Shown piece by piece: positions 7,962 through 17,072 of a stretch of DNA of 64,000 nt. The notes under the pieces were generated by a model. It was not told the DNA's origin and made no database searches. It saw only the letters and a program-made list of their open reading frames with translations. A program made the position numbers and the translations under genes. Source of the DNA: Siminovitchia acidinfaciens (GTDB taxonomy: Bacteria > Bacillota > Bacilli > Bacillales > Bacillaceae_C); NCBI RefSeq assembly GCF_003605385.1, contig NZ_QYTV02000001.1, positions 580,249 to 644,248 on the forward strand, written 5' to 3'. Each line of letters begins with the position of its first letter. Positions within the stretch are counted from its first letter, which is position 1.

Positions 7962-10099
7962 TATGCATTTCTCTTTTTAAACGGCGCCCACCAGTTCAAG
8001 TCGCCAAGCAGTTTCATTAGTGAAGGCACTAGCACCATACGTACGATTGTCGCATCAATAAAAATTGCTAAAGCGACTGTTACGCCCATTTGCTGTACGG
8101 GGACAACGCCGGTGAAAGCAAAGGCACCTGTGATAACAATCATAATGGCTGCGGCGGATGTAATAATTTTACTGGTGGATACCAAACCTTCCAAAGTTGC
8201 CCGGTCGTTATCGCCTGTTTTTAAATAAACTTCATGGATGCGCGAAATGAGGAACACTTCGTAGTCCATGCTTAAACCGAATACGATGCTGAAGGCAAAA
8301 ACGGGTATCATCAATGCGATGTCCGACGGATGGAAACCGAGATGCCCGGCTTGGAACAGCCAGACGACTATCCCGAAGGTACAGCTTAAACTGATGACGT
8401 TCATCAAAATGGCTTTTAACGGAATCAGAACAGATTTGAACGCCCAAAATAGGACGATATATGTGGAAATCAAAATAAATGCAAGACTGTAAATGATCTT
8501 TTCGAAAATTTCATCGAAAATCTCCTGTTGAAATTTTGGATGCCCACCTACAAGTAGAGGAACCGCAAGATCTTTTTCATTCCATTCACGCACCCATGTT
8601 TTAGCCTTGTCCGAAGACGCATCTGCATCCAATGTTACCTGGATGAGAGCCTGGTTTTTACTAGTCAATTGATCAATGGCAGGCTGGATGGCAGCGGCCA
8701 TATCCGGAATCCCTAATGATGCGTACATTTCGTCCGAATTCAATTTTGTTGCAGAAAAGATGGATTCCGTCTTCGTAACGAGGGGATCCTTTTCAATTTC
8801 ATTAATAACTTTTTCCAATTCTTCGAGCGAGCTTTTTTCAGTGATATCGTCTTTGGTACGAGCTATGACAGGCACTGTGACTGTGTCGTTCGAGCTGAAT
8901 GTTTCTTCGAATTTTTCATAGGCAGCCCTTGAATCAAATGATTTTGGCAACGCGTCTGCTTCAGGGATGGCGAGGTTCATCTCGCCGACCGGAAGGGCGC
9001 CGGTAATAAGTATTGCCGTTGCTAGGACAGCCATGATGACAGGCCGTTTCATGACAAAAGCGGCGAACCTGTGCCATCCGCTAATTTCTTTCTCCTTCGA
9101 TTTGAGAATCATCCATTTGTTGATACGATGACCCAGCACTCCAAGAACAGCCGGCAGGAATGTGTTGGCGGCCAAAACGGAAGTGAGGACGACGGCAATC
9201 CCGGCAAGCGCCACCGCCTGGAACACACCGACATCGATGAACAGCATGCCGATCATGCCAAGCAGGACACAAAGCCCCGAAAAAATGATCGTTCTCCCTG
9301 ACGTTGCGACTGTTTTGATCACGGCCTGCTCCACCGTCTTGTTTTGCAGTTCTTCCCGGAAGCGGTTGACGAACAGGAGGGCGAAATCGATGCCGAGTGC
9401 AAGCCCGATCATCGGAGCTGTGTTCAGAACAAATATGGAAAGGTCCATTTCCTGTCCAGTAAAAAATAAAAGCCCCAGAGCAAAAATCACACTGATGAAC
9501 CCGGTTAGAAACGGAATGACTGCTGCAACCACTCCTCTGAATGCGAGGAGCAAAACAATGATGGCAATTGGAATTCCAATCAGCTCAGCCCTTACCAGGT
9601 CATCTTGAGCGGCTTTGCTCATATCTTCCTCAATCACCGGCCCGCCGGTTAATCCTGCGGAAAAATTGCCGTCTTTTTTCAATTCCTTCTTGATGCTGTC
9701 AATCTTGGAGCCGATTTTGTCCTTGTCCCCATTGAGTTTGAGCAAAGCATAGGCTCTGTCCTTCTTGATCATATCCGGAGAATCCAAAGGAGAACGGTAA
9801 ATATCCGTCCCTTCCAGGCGGTCCACACGCTCAATGGTTTTTTCTATGTATTGTTTAAAAGAATCCTCGTCTGCATCTTTGGTCCCTTCAAATAAAAGAA
9901 TAATCGACGATTCGGGGATTCCAAAATCCTTATCAAGAATTTTCTCCACTTCATCATAGGTTCCGTCATACTCAAAGCCGCTGCCTCCCAATACTGACGG
10001 AAGCTTGAGGGCAAAGAAACCTAAAGCAATCATGATTACAGCCCAAGCAGCCAGCGCAAGCTTTCTATTTTTGTATATAAATCGTCCGAATTTTTCCAT
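7961..10099 (-). CDS. MMPL-family RND-type transporter (YdfJ-like)
   Basis: Proton-driven exporter family whose members move lipids, drugs or other hydrophobic compounds. The protein has 712 residues with duplicated halves: one N-terminal helix (about 14-34), an extracytoplasmic loop, five helices near 180-320 and a cytoplasmic linker (about 330-350). A second loop and five helices near 540-700 complete the fold. Motifs LGIDFALLFVNRFREE and GLSMDYEVFLISRIHE are the typical TM4/TM10 GxxxDYxxF-like sequences. No regulator gene is adjacent. The C-terminus is directly followed by repeat copy B. The substrate is unknown. Confidence 0.93.
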   Translation of the reverse strand: MEKFGRFIYKNRKLALAAWAVIMIALGFFALKLPSVLGGSGFEYDGTYDEVEKILDKDFGIPESSIILLFEGTKDADEDSFKQYIEKTIERVDRLEGTDIYRSPLDSPDMIKKDRAYALLKLNGDKDKIGSKIDSIKKELKKDGNFSAGLTGGPVIEEDMSKAAQDDLVRAELIGIPIAIIVLLLAFRGVVAAVIPFLTGFISVIFALGLLFFTGQEMDLSIFVLNTAPMIGLALGIDFALLFVNRFREELQNKTVEQAVIKTVATSGRTIIFSGLCVLLGMIGMLFIDVGVFQAVALAGIAVVLTSVLAANTFLPAVLGVLGHRINKWMILKSKEKEISGWHRFAAFVMKRPVIMAVLATAILITGALPVGEMNLAIPEADALPKSFDSRAAYEKFEETFSSNDTVTVPVIARTKDDITEKSSLEELEKVINEIEKDPLVTKTESIFSATKLNSDEMYASLGIPDMAAAIQPAIDQLTSKNQALIQVTLDADASSDKAKTWVREWNEKDLAVPLLVGGHPKFQQEIFDEIFEKIIYSLAFILISTYIVLFWAFKSVLIPLKAILMNVISLSCTFGIVVWLFQAGHLGFHPSDIALMIPVFAFSIVFGLSMDYEVFLISRIHEVYLKTGDNDRATLEGLVSTSKIITSAAAIMIVITGAFAFTGVVPVQQMGVTVALAIFIDATIVRMVLVPSLMKLLGDLNWWAPFKKRNA

Positions 10100-10197
10100 G
10101 ATGATCTCCTTAAAATAATTCTATGATTACTCTAACATATGGAAAGCGTGCGAATCGAGAATTATATCATCGTGGAAACGTGTCTGCGTTACAAACA

Positions 10198-10262
10198 AAG
10201 AAAAGCGCAAGGCGCCAGTCTTAGGCGACAAGCGCAAGGCGAATTGCGAGGAGGCAGTATGA
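10198..10262. repeat. Dispersed repeat fragment, copy C
   Basis: Short solo piece with AGAAAAGCGCAAGGCGCC, GACAAGCGCAAG and GCGAGGAGGCAGT, the same end blocks as the larger copies. It lies in the gap between the MMPL and SulP genes (10100-10298), which otherwise holds nothing recognisable. Confidence 0.65.
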
Positions 10263-10283
10263 TTGATACATTCTTGTCTTTTA

Positions 10284-10336
10284 TAAAAAAAGCGGGAATC
10301 ACTCCGCGGATTTTTTTCTCCGTTGGAATGATTCCC
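10284..10336 (-). terminator. sulP terminator built into the end of the gene
   Basis: On the minus strand GGGAATCA (10336-10329) lies inside the last codons of sulP and pairs with TGATTCCC (10301-10294), which contains the stop codon; CGGAG/CTCCG pairing extends it. A GCTTTTTTT tract follows. Confidence 0.7.
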
Positions 10337-11978
10337 CTGCGGCTGATTCAACCGTTTCTTCTTTATGAAAAAGCGAATCCCTTGCGCTTGCTTCATCAGG
10401 AAAAAAGGATGAAGCGCCGATTTTTTCATATAAGCCGCTTTTTTTGAACAAATCGATTCCCCAATCCGGTAAACCTGAAACAAGGACTGTACTGCCAGCT
10501 TTTTTGATGTTGTCTATAATCAGCGCCAGTTTATCTTCCCCGGTTGCGTCGATGACCGTTACATACTGCATATCGAGAAGAATTACTCTAGGCATTCTTC
10601 TGATGGAAGCCATCAGGGAATGTTCAAAGCTCTGGGCAGTCCCGAAAAACAAAGGCCCTCTGATGGTAAACTTTTTAATTTGAAAATGTGCTGTCAAATC
10701 TAAAGATTCCTGCCGTTGTCTTTGAGTGTTATCAGGATCATCAATCTGAAGCTGTTCGCTCTTCTTTTTTACAAAGGAAAGAACTGCGAGCAGAAGTCCG
10801 ACTTGTACGGCAACCGTCAAGTTGATGAACACTGTTAGTAAAAATGTAACGGCAAGAACAAGTGAGTCACCTGTCCTCAACTGAAGGATTTGTTTGAACG
10901 CCTTGTACCCGCTCATATTCCAGGCAACAAGCATAAGAAGCGGCGCCATGGCTGCGAGTGGAATATATGATGCATAGGGTGCAAATAAAAGCAGAGTCAA
11001 TAGGACGAAAACACTGTGAATGACTCCGGACATCGGGCTCACGGCACCGGATTTGATGTTTGTTGCCGTACGTGCAATTGCTCCAGTAGCAGGGATCCCG
11101 CCGAATAATGGAGCAACGATGTTGGCAATTCCTTGTCCAAACAATTCACGATTGGATTTATGGCGATCGCCGGTCATTCCATCGGCAACAACGGCCGATA
11201 AAAGTGATTCAATTGCCCCAAGGGCAGCGATGACCAGCGCAGGGGTGAGCAATGTTCCGATTTTGGCCAAAGTGATGTCTGGAAATTGGAGCTTCGGCAA
11301 AGATTGCGGAATACCTCCATACGCTGAGCCAACTGTTTCCACATGCCCTGGAAAAAGTAGAGCCGCAAATATGGTTGGAATGATCAATCCCACAAGCAGT
11401 ACCGGAACACGCGGAAAAAATTTTGGCACGAGAATGATGACAAGGAGTCCGACAGCGGCGGTCAGGATGCTGTAGATGTTCATTGCTCCCAGATGGCTGA
11501 AAAACTCCGCCATATTTTGATGGAAGTATTCATGGCTTTCCAGATCCAACCCGAAGAAGTTGCCCAGCTGCCCTGAAAAAATGATGACAGCAATCCCTGT
11601 CGTAAACCCGATCGTAACCGACCTCGGAATAAAATGAACAAGACTACCGAGTTTGAAAAAGCTCATTGCCACAAGCATGACCCCGGCCATCAAGCCGGCG
11701 ATCAATAGATCCTCGTAACCATATTGAAGTACTACGGCAAGCAGAATCGGAATAAACGCTCCCGTAGGACCCGCGATTTGATAGCGGGAGCCACCGAGCA
11801 AAGATACAATCAATCCAGCGATAATCGTCGTGTAAATACCGTATTCAGGCTTAACGCCGGAAGCCATGGCAAAAGCCATCCCAAGAGGAATGGCTACGAT
11901 ACCGACAGTGATCCCAGAAATGAAATCTTTGCGGAGGCTTGCAGGCTGGTAATCGCGAAATCGATCATCAGCAAACAA
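10299..11978 (-). CDS. SulP-family anion transporter with STAS domain
   Basis: Secondary transporter family (sulfate, bicarbonate, other inorganic or organic anions). The protein has 559 residues: about 12-14 membrane helices (roughly 20-410) beginning FRDYQPASLRKDFISGITVG, the family motif IAGPTGAFIPIL near 85-97, and GLFGGIPATGAIARTATN-like text near 300. A C-terminal STAS domain (about 440-530) has the core VILLDMQYVTVIDATGEDKL. The start is TTG at 11978 with AGAGGTG 7 bp upstream; no ATG lies near. Anion specificity cannot be read. Confidence 0.92.
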   Translation of the reverse strand: MFADDRFRDYQPASLRKDFISGITVGIVAIPLGMAFAMASGVKPEYGIYTTIIAGLIVSLLGGSRYQIAGPTGAFIPILLAVVLQYGYEDLLIAGLMAGVMLVAMSFFKLGSLVHFIPRSVTIGFTTGIAVIIFSGQLGNFFGLDLESHEYFHQNMAEFFSHLGAMNIYSILTAAVGLLVIILVPKFFPRVPVLLVGLIIPTIFAALLFPGHVETVGSAYGGIPQSLPKLQFPDITLAKIGTLLTPALVIAALGAIESLLSAVVADGMTGDRHKSNRELFGQGIANIVAPLFGGIPATGAIARTATNIKSGAVSPMSGVIHSVFVLLTLLLFAPYASYIPLAAMAPLLMLVAWNMSGYKAFKQILQLRTGDSLVLAVTFLLTVFINLTVAVQVGLLLAVLSFVKKKSEQLQIDDPDNTQRQRQESLDLTAHFQIKKFTIRGPLFFGTAQSFEHSLMASIRRMPRVILLDMQYVTVIDATGEDKLALIIDNIKKAGSTVLVSGLPDWGIDLFKKSGLYEKIGASSFFPDEASARDSLFHKEETVESAAGESFQRRKKSAE

Positions 11979-12094
11979 ACAGCAACACCTCTATATATTT
12001 ATTTCCGAAAAACTAAAGAAAAAGTGAATGGTATTTGTATATCTATATTTATTATACTCCTGTATTATGCGGAAATCAATGCGTTGTTTTCAAT

Positions 12095-12127
12095 AAACAT
12101 ACAGTTTGTTGAATAAACTGTATGTTT
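12095..12127. terminator. Perfect 13-bp inverted repeat
   Basis: AAACATACAGTTT-gttgaat-AAACTGTATGTTT, perfect arms, followed on the plus strand by TTAA only. It sits upstream of sulP and 63 bp beyond the small minus-strand gene. It could be a weak terminator or an operator for sulP; the type is uncertain. Confidence 0.45.
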
Positions 12128-12153
12128 TAAATAGATTGTATAAGTGTAAAAGA

Positions 12154-12189
12154 CTTGGAAGCGAATTTTGGTCTCGCTTCCAAGCCTTT
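12154..12189. terminator. Bidirectional terminator after the 45-codon gene
   Basis: CTTGGAAGCGA pairs with TCGCTTCCAAG around a 9-nt loop. CCTTTTTATT follows on plus and TCTTTTAC on minus, immediately past the stop of the minus-strand small gene. Its presence supports that gene being expressed. Confidence 0.8.
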
Positions 12190-12327
12190 TTATTGATTCT
12201 TTTTCCTTTTCTTGTTGTTCATCCTTTGTGCAGCTGTCAACGGTTCTGTCGGATCAATCTTTGCACCAAAGTCCTGCTTTTTCTCCGGGTTCATGCCTTC
12301 AATATTGCTTGTTGTTCTTTTAACCAT
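12190..12327 (-). CDS. Small basic protein of 45 residues, unknown
   Basis: Starts MVKRTTSNIEGMNPEKK and ends QRMNNKKRKKNQ. It has a perfect GGAGGTG ribosome site 5 bp before the ATG and a strong hairpin terminator right after the stop, which is why I accept it despite its size. It is hydrophilic, lysine-rich and without a membrane segment or cysteine. It resembles the small spore or stress proteins of Bacilli in size and charge, but I cannot match it to a named family. Probably monocistronic, divergent from the aldehyde dehydrogenase promoter. Confidence 0.65.
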   Translation of the reverse strand: MVKRTTSNIEGMNPEKKQDFGAKIDPTEPLTAAQRMNNKKRKKNQ

Positions 12328-12437
12328 CCAATCACCTCCAAACCATATTTTGTCTTTTTTTTGTTTGAAATATTCAATAGGCAGGAAAATTAAGGTAAAG
12401 GAATTTCGCTTTTCTCTTGTATATATTTGATAAATTG

Positions 12438-12466
12438 GGAGCTCTCAAACCTCCCTTTTTTGTACA
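12438..12466 (+). terminator. Possible small terminator hairpin upstream of the ALDH promoter
   Basis: GGGAG-ctctcaaac-CTCCC followed by TTTTTTG on the plus strand. No plus-strand gene precedes it, so it may end an unrecognised short RNA or be chance. Confidence 0.35.
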
Positions 12467-12510
12467 TGTTGACCATAGAATGATGAAAATCAAATTGTTA
12501 AAGTAATAGT

Positions 12511-12535
12511 ATGAAAGCGCTTGGATTAATATAAT
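12511..12535 (+). promoter_or_regulatory. Candidate CcpA (cre) site and -10 box before the aldehyde dehydrogenase
   Basis: ATGAAAGCGCTTGGA (12511-12525) matches the loose cre consensus WTGNAANCGNWNNCW at all but one position. It is followed by TATAAT (12530-12535). Placement just before or at the -10 would give glucose repression. No good -35 was found. Confidence 0.5.
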
Positions 12536-12599
12536 TGAGTGAATGAGCAGGAAGACACCTTTGATTTCATACATGAAAAATGGAGGAGGAGTCAGACGA

Positions 12600-14081
12600 A
12601 TGGAACGATATGTAAACTATATTAATGGGGAATGGGTTCCTTCCGAGTCAGGTGAATTCGCGAAAAATACGAATCCGGTAAACGGTGAGGTGCTTGGCGA
12701 AGTTACGGTTTCCACCGCCGAAGATGTAGATCGGGCTGTCCAAGCTGCGAAAGAAGCGCAAAAGAAATGGGCGCTTGTGCCGGCTCCTGAGCGGGCAGAT
12801 GTTTTATACGAGGTGGCCTACTTGCTCAAAGAACGCAAAGAGCATTTGGCCCAAATATTAACGAAAGAGATGGGGAAAGTCATTGCGGAAGCACGCGGTG
12901 AGGTGCAGGAAGCGATTGATATGGCTTTTTATATGGCTGGAGAAGGCCGCCGTCTGTTCGGGGAAACGGTCCCATCGGAATTAAGGGATAAATTTGCCAT
13001 GAGTGTGCGCGTACCTGTGGGAATTGCAGGATTGATCACGCCTTGGAACTTCCCGATTGCCATCGCTTCATGGAAGTCACTTCCTGCATTGGTTGCGGGT
13101 AACGCTGTCGTTTGGAAGCCTGCGTCCGAAACACCTTTCCTTGCTGCGGAATTCGTGAAAATTTATGAGGAAGCCGGGCTGCCTAAAGGTCTGGTCAACC
13201 TTGTCTTTGGTTCCGGAAGTGTTGTCGGGAACGCCATCGTGGAACATCCGGAGATCGACCTCGTTTCATTTACCGGATCCAACGAGGTTGGGGCAAAAAT
13301 CAATGGCCGCGCAGGTGAGCTGTTGAAACGCACATCACTTGAAATGGGCGGGAAAAATGCAGTGACTGTGCTTGAAGACGCTGATCTGGATTTGGCGGCA
13401 GACGGAATCGTGTGGAGCGCCTTTGGTACGTCCGGACAAAGATGTACTGCGTGCAGCCGTGTCATTGTCCAGGAATCTGTCAAAGAGGCCCTCGAACAAA
13501 AGGTTCTTGAAAAAATGAAGGGATTGAAACTGGGCGACGGCTTAGATGAGTCAGTCGATGTCGGGCCTGTCATTAACCGTTCTGCTCTGGAAAAAATCCA
13601 TGAATATGTAAAAATCGGGAAGGAAGAGGGAGCCAAGCTACTTGCAGGCGGAGAAATTGTCACTGAAAACGGCTTGGACAAAGGAAACTTCTATCAGCCG
13701 ACTCTGTTTACAGATGTAAAATCCGATATGCGGATCGGCCAGGAAGAAATATTCGGACCGGTTGTATCTTTCATTCCGGTTAAAGATCTGGATAAAGCGA
13801 TCGAAGTGAATAACAGCGTGAAATATGGGCTTTCCAGCTCCATTTTTACAGCAGATGTAAATAAAGTTTTCCGCGCTATGCGTGATTTCGATACAGGAAT
13901 CGTTTACGTGAACGCCGGTACGACAGGCGCAGAAATCCACCTGCCATTCGGCGGAACAAAAGGAACAGGCAACGGCCACCGTGATTCCGGTGTTGCTTCA
14001 CTTGATGTGTTCACTGAGTGGAGGTCTGTCTACGTGGACTACAGCGGAAAAATCCAGCGTGCGCAGATTGATAATTATTAA
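12600..14081 (+). CDS. Aldehyde dehydrogenase (ALDH superfamily, ALDH7/KGSADH-like)
   Basis: NAD(P)-dependent oxidation of an aldehyde to the carboxylate. The protein has 493 residues from the ATG at 12600, which has GGAGGAG upstream; an earlier ATG at 12543 lacks one. Motifs are [14 protein letters not shown] (cofactor and catalytic Asn), [10 protein letters not shown] (nucleotide loop), LEMGGKNA with the general-base Glu, and [14 protein letters not shown] with the catalytic Cys. The tail [18 protein letters not shown] is like semialdehyde-type ALDH7/YcbD enzymes, so an amino- or keto-acid semialdehyde is a reasonable guess. Preceded by a candidate cre site; followed by repeat copy D and the liv operon. 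Confidence 0.9.
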   Translation: MERYVNYINGEWVPSESGEFAKNTNPVNGEVLGEVTVSTAEDVDRAVQAAKEAQKKWALVPAPERADVLYEVAYLLKERKEHLAQILTKEMGKVIAEARGEVQEAIDMAFYMAGEGRRLFGETVPSELRDKFAMSVRVPVGIAGLITPWNFPIAIASWKSLPALVAGNAVVWKPASETPFLAAEFVKIYEEAGLPKGLVNLVFGSGSVVGNAIVEHPEIDLVSFTGSNEVGAKINGRAGELLKRTSLEMGGKNAVTVLEDADLDLAADGIVWSAFGTSGQRCTACSRVIVQESVKEALEQKVLEKMKGLKLGDGLDESVDVGPVINRSALEKIHEYVKIGKEEGAKLLAGGEIVTENGLDKGNFYQPTLFTDVKSDMRIGQEEIFGPVVSFIPVKDLDKAIEVNNSVKYGLSSSIFTADVNKVFRAMRDFDTGIVYVNAGTTGAEIHLPFGGTKGTGNGHRDSGVASLDVFTEWRSVYVDYSGKIQRAQIDNY

Positions 14082-14082
14082 T

Positions 14083-14525
14083 AGAAAAGCGGAAGACGGC
14101 TGCCCAGGGGCGACAAGCGCTGGAAGAAAAACCAATGAAGGCGTTCTTTGCCTTCAATGGTTTTTCTGAAGCGACCTCGAGCCCCTGCCGCCCGTAGCTG
14201 GACAGATAGAAAAGCGTAAGCACCTGTCCATCGACGTACAGACTGGAGTGGCTCCGACGAGATAAAGGAAACACGGCGAAGCCGCAGGCGAGCCGATGTT
14301 GACTTATCGTAGGAGGAGTCGCGAAGTCTGCTAGTCGATAGGCGCTGTAGCTGGACAGATAGAAAAGCGTAAGCGCCTCGGTCAGCCCCGACAAGCATAA
14401 GACGATTCCCGAGGAGGCAGTTCCGCAGCCACCACAGGGAATTGGCTTATGACCTCGAGGGGCTAGGCGCTGTATCTGGACAAAAGAAAAGCGTAAGCAC
14501 CTGTCCATCGACGTATGCGCTGGAC
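14083..14525. repeat. Dispersed modular repeat, copy D
   Basis: Composite copy beginning two bases after the ALDH stop. The module at 14083-14201 matches 1041-1160 and holds a hairpin at 14125-14167 whose arms pair almost perfectly. Further modules at 14210-14350 and 14355-14510 repeat the text GCTGGACAGATAGAAAAGCG and carry GACGATTCCCGAGGAGGCAG. These blocks are the reverse complement of copies B and E. Confidence 0.8.
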
Positions 14526-14532
14526 TGATACA

Positions 14533-14576
14533 GCAGAAGGCCATAGTGCGAAATTTGAAGGCCTTCTGCCTTTTTT
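14533..14576 (+). terminator. Terminator at the end of repeat copy D
   Basis: GCAGAAGGCC (14533-14542) pairs with GGCCTTCTGC (14560-14569), followed by CTTTTTTG. It probably ends the ALDH transcript. The rest of the gap, 14577-14896, holds the liv promoter region. Confidence 0.85.
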
Positions 14577-14792
14577 GTAAGTTTATATGTCGAACTTTAT
14601 ATAATTTTGGGAATCTTTAAATAAAATGTTGACATGCTGTATAAATTGCAGTAAGTTTGTCCTAATCATACCACCGGGCCATCCGGTCTCCAGTCCACCT
14701 CTATGAATCCACTTAATTTTATCTGAAGATTTAAAATGAATAAATTATTAAACTTAGATTTGCCTCGGACAAGATCTCGCATACCCACAATA

Positions 14793-14807
14793 TTGTAAGC
14801 GTATACA
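14793..14807 (+). promoter_or_regulatory. CcpA (cre) operator upstream of livJ
   Basis: TTGTAAGCGTATACA matches 14 of 15 positions of WTGWAARCGYTWWCW. It lies 90 bp before the livJ start, so the importer is probably under carbon catabolite control. A TTGACA at 14629-14634 may be a -35 but its -10 (TAAGTT) is poor. Confidence 0.65.
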
Positions 14808-14896
14808 TTTGAGCTTTAGGGAGGTGGTTACTCTTTTATCCAAAACTTGCCGTTTGTCACAAAAGTTTTTCATAAAAGCAAAGGGGGAGTTCATTG

Positions 14897-16087
14897 ATGT
14901 TTAAGGGAAAAAGATTTTCGCTTATTATGGCAGCCCTGTTGATGGTCGGGTTAATCTTGAGCGGATGCGGTTCTGACGGCGGTGGAAAGAGTACAAGCAG
15001 TGATGGAGGCGACTCTTCAGGGGGTGGGAAAGGAGGAGACACGATAAAAATCGGCGTCTCTGTTCCAACTACCGGTCCAAGTGCTGCTGAAGGAAAGGAT
15101 ATGGCAAATGGTGCGGAACTCGCTGCCAAGCATATCAATGAAGCGGGCGGAGTGCTCGGAAAGGATATCGAGCTGGTCATGGTTGACGATGCCTGTGATC
15201 CTCAGCAGGCGGTTACCGGGGCTAACAAGCTGGTCCAAGATGAGGTCCATATCGTTGTAGGCCACTATTGCTCAGCGGCTGCTTTGCCTGCAAGCGGTGT
15301 GCTTCATAAAGCTGGAGTACCGACCATTATGGTGGCGGCGAATTCACCTCAGCTCCCTGAGCAGGGATACGACAACCTTTTCTTTATTAACAGTATGGTT
15401 TTTGACCAAGGGAAAAGGGTTGCAGATTATGTAAATGAACACGACATGAAAAATCTTGTCCTTATTCACGATAACTCGGACTATGCGAGAGATCTAGCTG
15501 ACATCACAAAAGAGCTGCATGAGAAGAATGGCGGAAAAGTGGTTGCTTTTGAAGCGATCAACCCGGAAGAGAAAGATTTTGGTGCAATTGCCACAAAGAT
15601 TAAGTCGTTGAATCCTGACGCAACTTACTTCACAGGTTTTTATAATGCCGGAGGATTGATCATGAAGCAGTTCAAGCAAAAGGGTGTGACCGGTCCGTTT
15701 ATTGCCGGAGATGGAAATCCTACGGAGCCGTTCGTTGAAGTGGCAGGAGAAAAAGACGCTGAAGGTGTCATCCTTTCACAGGCGGTTACAATCAACTATG
15801 TCGATACACCGGAAGCCAAGGCGTTTGTAGAGGAGTATAAAGAAACTTACGGAAACAATCCTTTGACATTCGGCCATAGGCATTATGATGGCATCCGCCT
15901 TGCCGCCGATGCAATTGAACGTGTCGGTGATGAAACTGACAAAGAAGCGCTGATCAAGGCGCTGAGCGAAACGAAAGACTTTCCTGCTTTTGGAGAAACA
16001 TACACATTCAAAGAGGATGGAACAAGGGAAAATGCCGATTTCTTGCTGATTCAATTGAACAACGGTGTTTTTGAAATCGTAGAATAG
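14897..16087 (+). CDS. livJ: Branched-chain amino-acid-type ABC transporter, binding lipoprotein
   Basis: Extracytoplasmic receptor of a LivFGHMJ-type importer. The protein has 396 residues with a type II signal peptide ending LILSGC; Cys24 would be lipidated. A flexible Gly/Ser-rich linker (about 25-47) precedes the periplasmic-binding type I fold starting DTIKIGVSVPTTGPSAAEGK. VDDACDPQQAVTGANKLVQD and GHYCSAAALPAS line the usual amino-acid site, supporting an amino acid or related carboxylate ligand. ATG 14897 is chosen with AGGGGGAG upstream. First gene of livJHMGF. Confidence 0.92.
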   Translation: MFKGKRFSLIMAALLMVGLILSGCGSDGGGKSTSSDGGDSSGGGKGGDTIKIGVSVPTTGPSAAEGKDMANGAELAAKHINEAGGVLGKDIELVMVDDACDPQQAVTGANKLVQDEVHIVVGHYCSAAALPASGVLHKAGVPTIMVAANSPQLPEQGYDNLFFINSMVFDQGKRVADYVNEHDMKNLVLIHDNSDYARDLADITKELHEKNGGKVVAFEAINPEEKDFGAIATKIKSLNPDATYFTGFYNAGGLIMKQFKQKGVTGPFIAGDGNPTEPFVEVAGEKDAEGVILSQAVTINYVDTPEAKAFVEEYKETYGNNPLTFGHRHYDGIRLAADAIERVGDETDKEALIKALSETKDFPAFGETYTFKEDGTRENADFLLIQLNNGVFEIVE

Positions 16088-16105
16088 CCGAATGTAAGAA
16101 CAGGG

Positions 16106-16134
16106 GAAGGGTCCCTTGGTATAAGGGATCCTTC
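16106..16134 (+). promoter_or_regulatory. 12-bp hairpin between livJ and livH
   Basis: GAAGGGTCCCTT-ggtat-AAGGGATCCTTC, perfect except one G-U pair, with no T-tract. Such intercistronic stems usually protect the upstream mRNA or attenuate, making more binding protein than permease. Confidence 0.6.
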
Positions 16135-16166
16135 TGAAATAAAAAGGGGAAAGTGGTGATTATCAA

Positions 16167-17069
16167 ATGGAAATTATCGTTCAGGCACTGGGGGACGGTC
16201 TTGTGCTGGGGGCTTTTTACAGCCTGATTGCCTTGGGCTATACAATGGTGTACGGCATCATCAGACTTTTGAACTTTGCACATGGCGACTTTTATATGTT
16301 TGGAGCATTTATCGGTTATACCGGACTGTCATTACTAATGGGAGGCTCCGCCGGTCCTGGCTTGTTGGCAATTGGAATCGTCTTTATCGTTTCGATTATT
16401 TTGGTCGGCATGGTCGGCATGGGTGTTGAACGGGTGGCTTACCGTCCTTTATTGAACGCTCCGCGAATTTCTCTCCTGATTACGGCTCTTGGAGTTGGCC
16501 TCTCTCTGGAATATGGCTCCATGCTTATTTGGAGCCCGAACTACTTGACTTTTCCTATCACTTTGCCGACTACGGGCATTAATATTCTTGGAGCTAATAT
16601 CACCTATTCGCAAATCATTTTAGTCGTGGTTGCGGGGGGATTGATGTATGGGCTGCAAAAGTTTGTCCACGGAACGATTTACGGCAAGGCAATGCGGGCG
16701 ATTTCCATGGATCAAACGGCAACCAGCTTAATGGGTGTCAATATCAACCATGTGATTACCATGACATTTTTTATCGGAACGACGTTGGCTGCATCAGCGG
16801 GGATAATGACTGCCGTATATTACGGAACAATCAATTTTCTCATGGGGTTCATCATGGGTTTAAAAGCTTTCACTGCTGCCGTTTTGGGCGGAATCGGAAA
16901 CATCCAGGGAGCCATGCTCGGAGGGTTCATGCTCGGCATATTGGAAACGGCCGGCACGATGGTGATTGGCGGGGCCTGGAAAGATGTAATTGCATTTGCC
17001 ATTTTAATTTTATTCCTTGTGTTTAAGCCTACGGGCATTTTGGGTGAGCAAGTGACGGAGAGGATGTAG
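16167..17069 (+). CDS. livH: Branched-chain amino-acid-type ABC permease LivH
   Basis: First membrane subunit of the importer, 300 residues with about eight membrane helices. The N-terminus carries the family motif LGDGLVLGAFYSLIALGYTM and YGIIRLLNFAHGDFYMFGAF. The cytoplasmic coupling loop near 180-200 has TIYGKAMRAISMDQTATSLMG, typical of LivH. The ribosome site is GGGGAAAGTGG, and the stop is 3 bp before livM, so translation is coupled. Confidence 0.94.
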   Translation: MEIIVQALGDGLVLGAFYSLIALGYTMVYGIIRLLNFAHGDFYMFGAFIGYTGLSLLMGGSAGPGLLAIGIVFIVSIILVGMVGMGVERVAYRPLLNAPRISLLITALGVGLSLEYGSMLIWSPNYLTFPITLPTTGINILGANITYSQIILVVVAGGLMYGLQKFVHGTIYGKAMRAISMDQTATSLMGVNINHVITMTFFIGTTLAASAGIMTAVYYGTINFLMGFIMGLKAFTAAVLGGIGNIQGAMLGGFMLGILETAGTMVIGGAWKDVIAFAILILFLVFKPTGILGEQVTERM

Positions 17070-17072
17070 CCG

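Noticed and set aside
14011-14544. 177-codon and 106-codon minus-strand open frames
   Set aside because: They run through repeat copy D and the end of the aldehyde dehydrogenase gene; GC-rich repeat text leaves frames open by chance.
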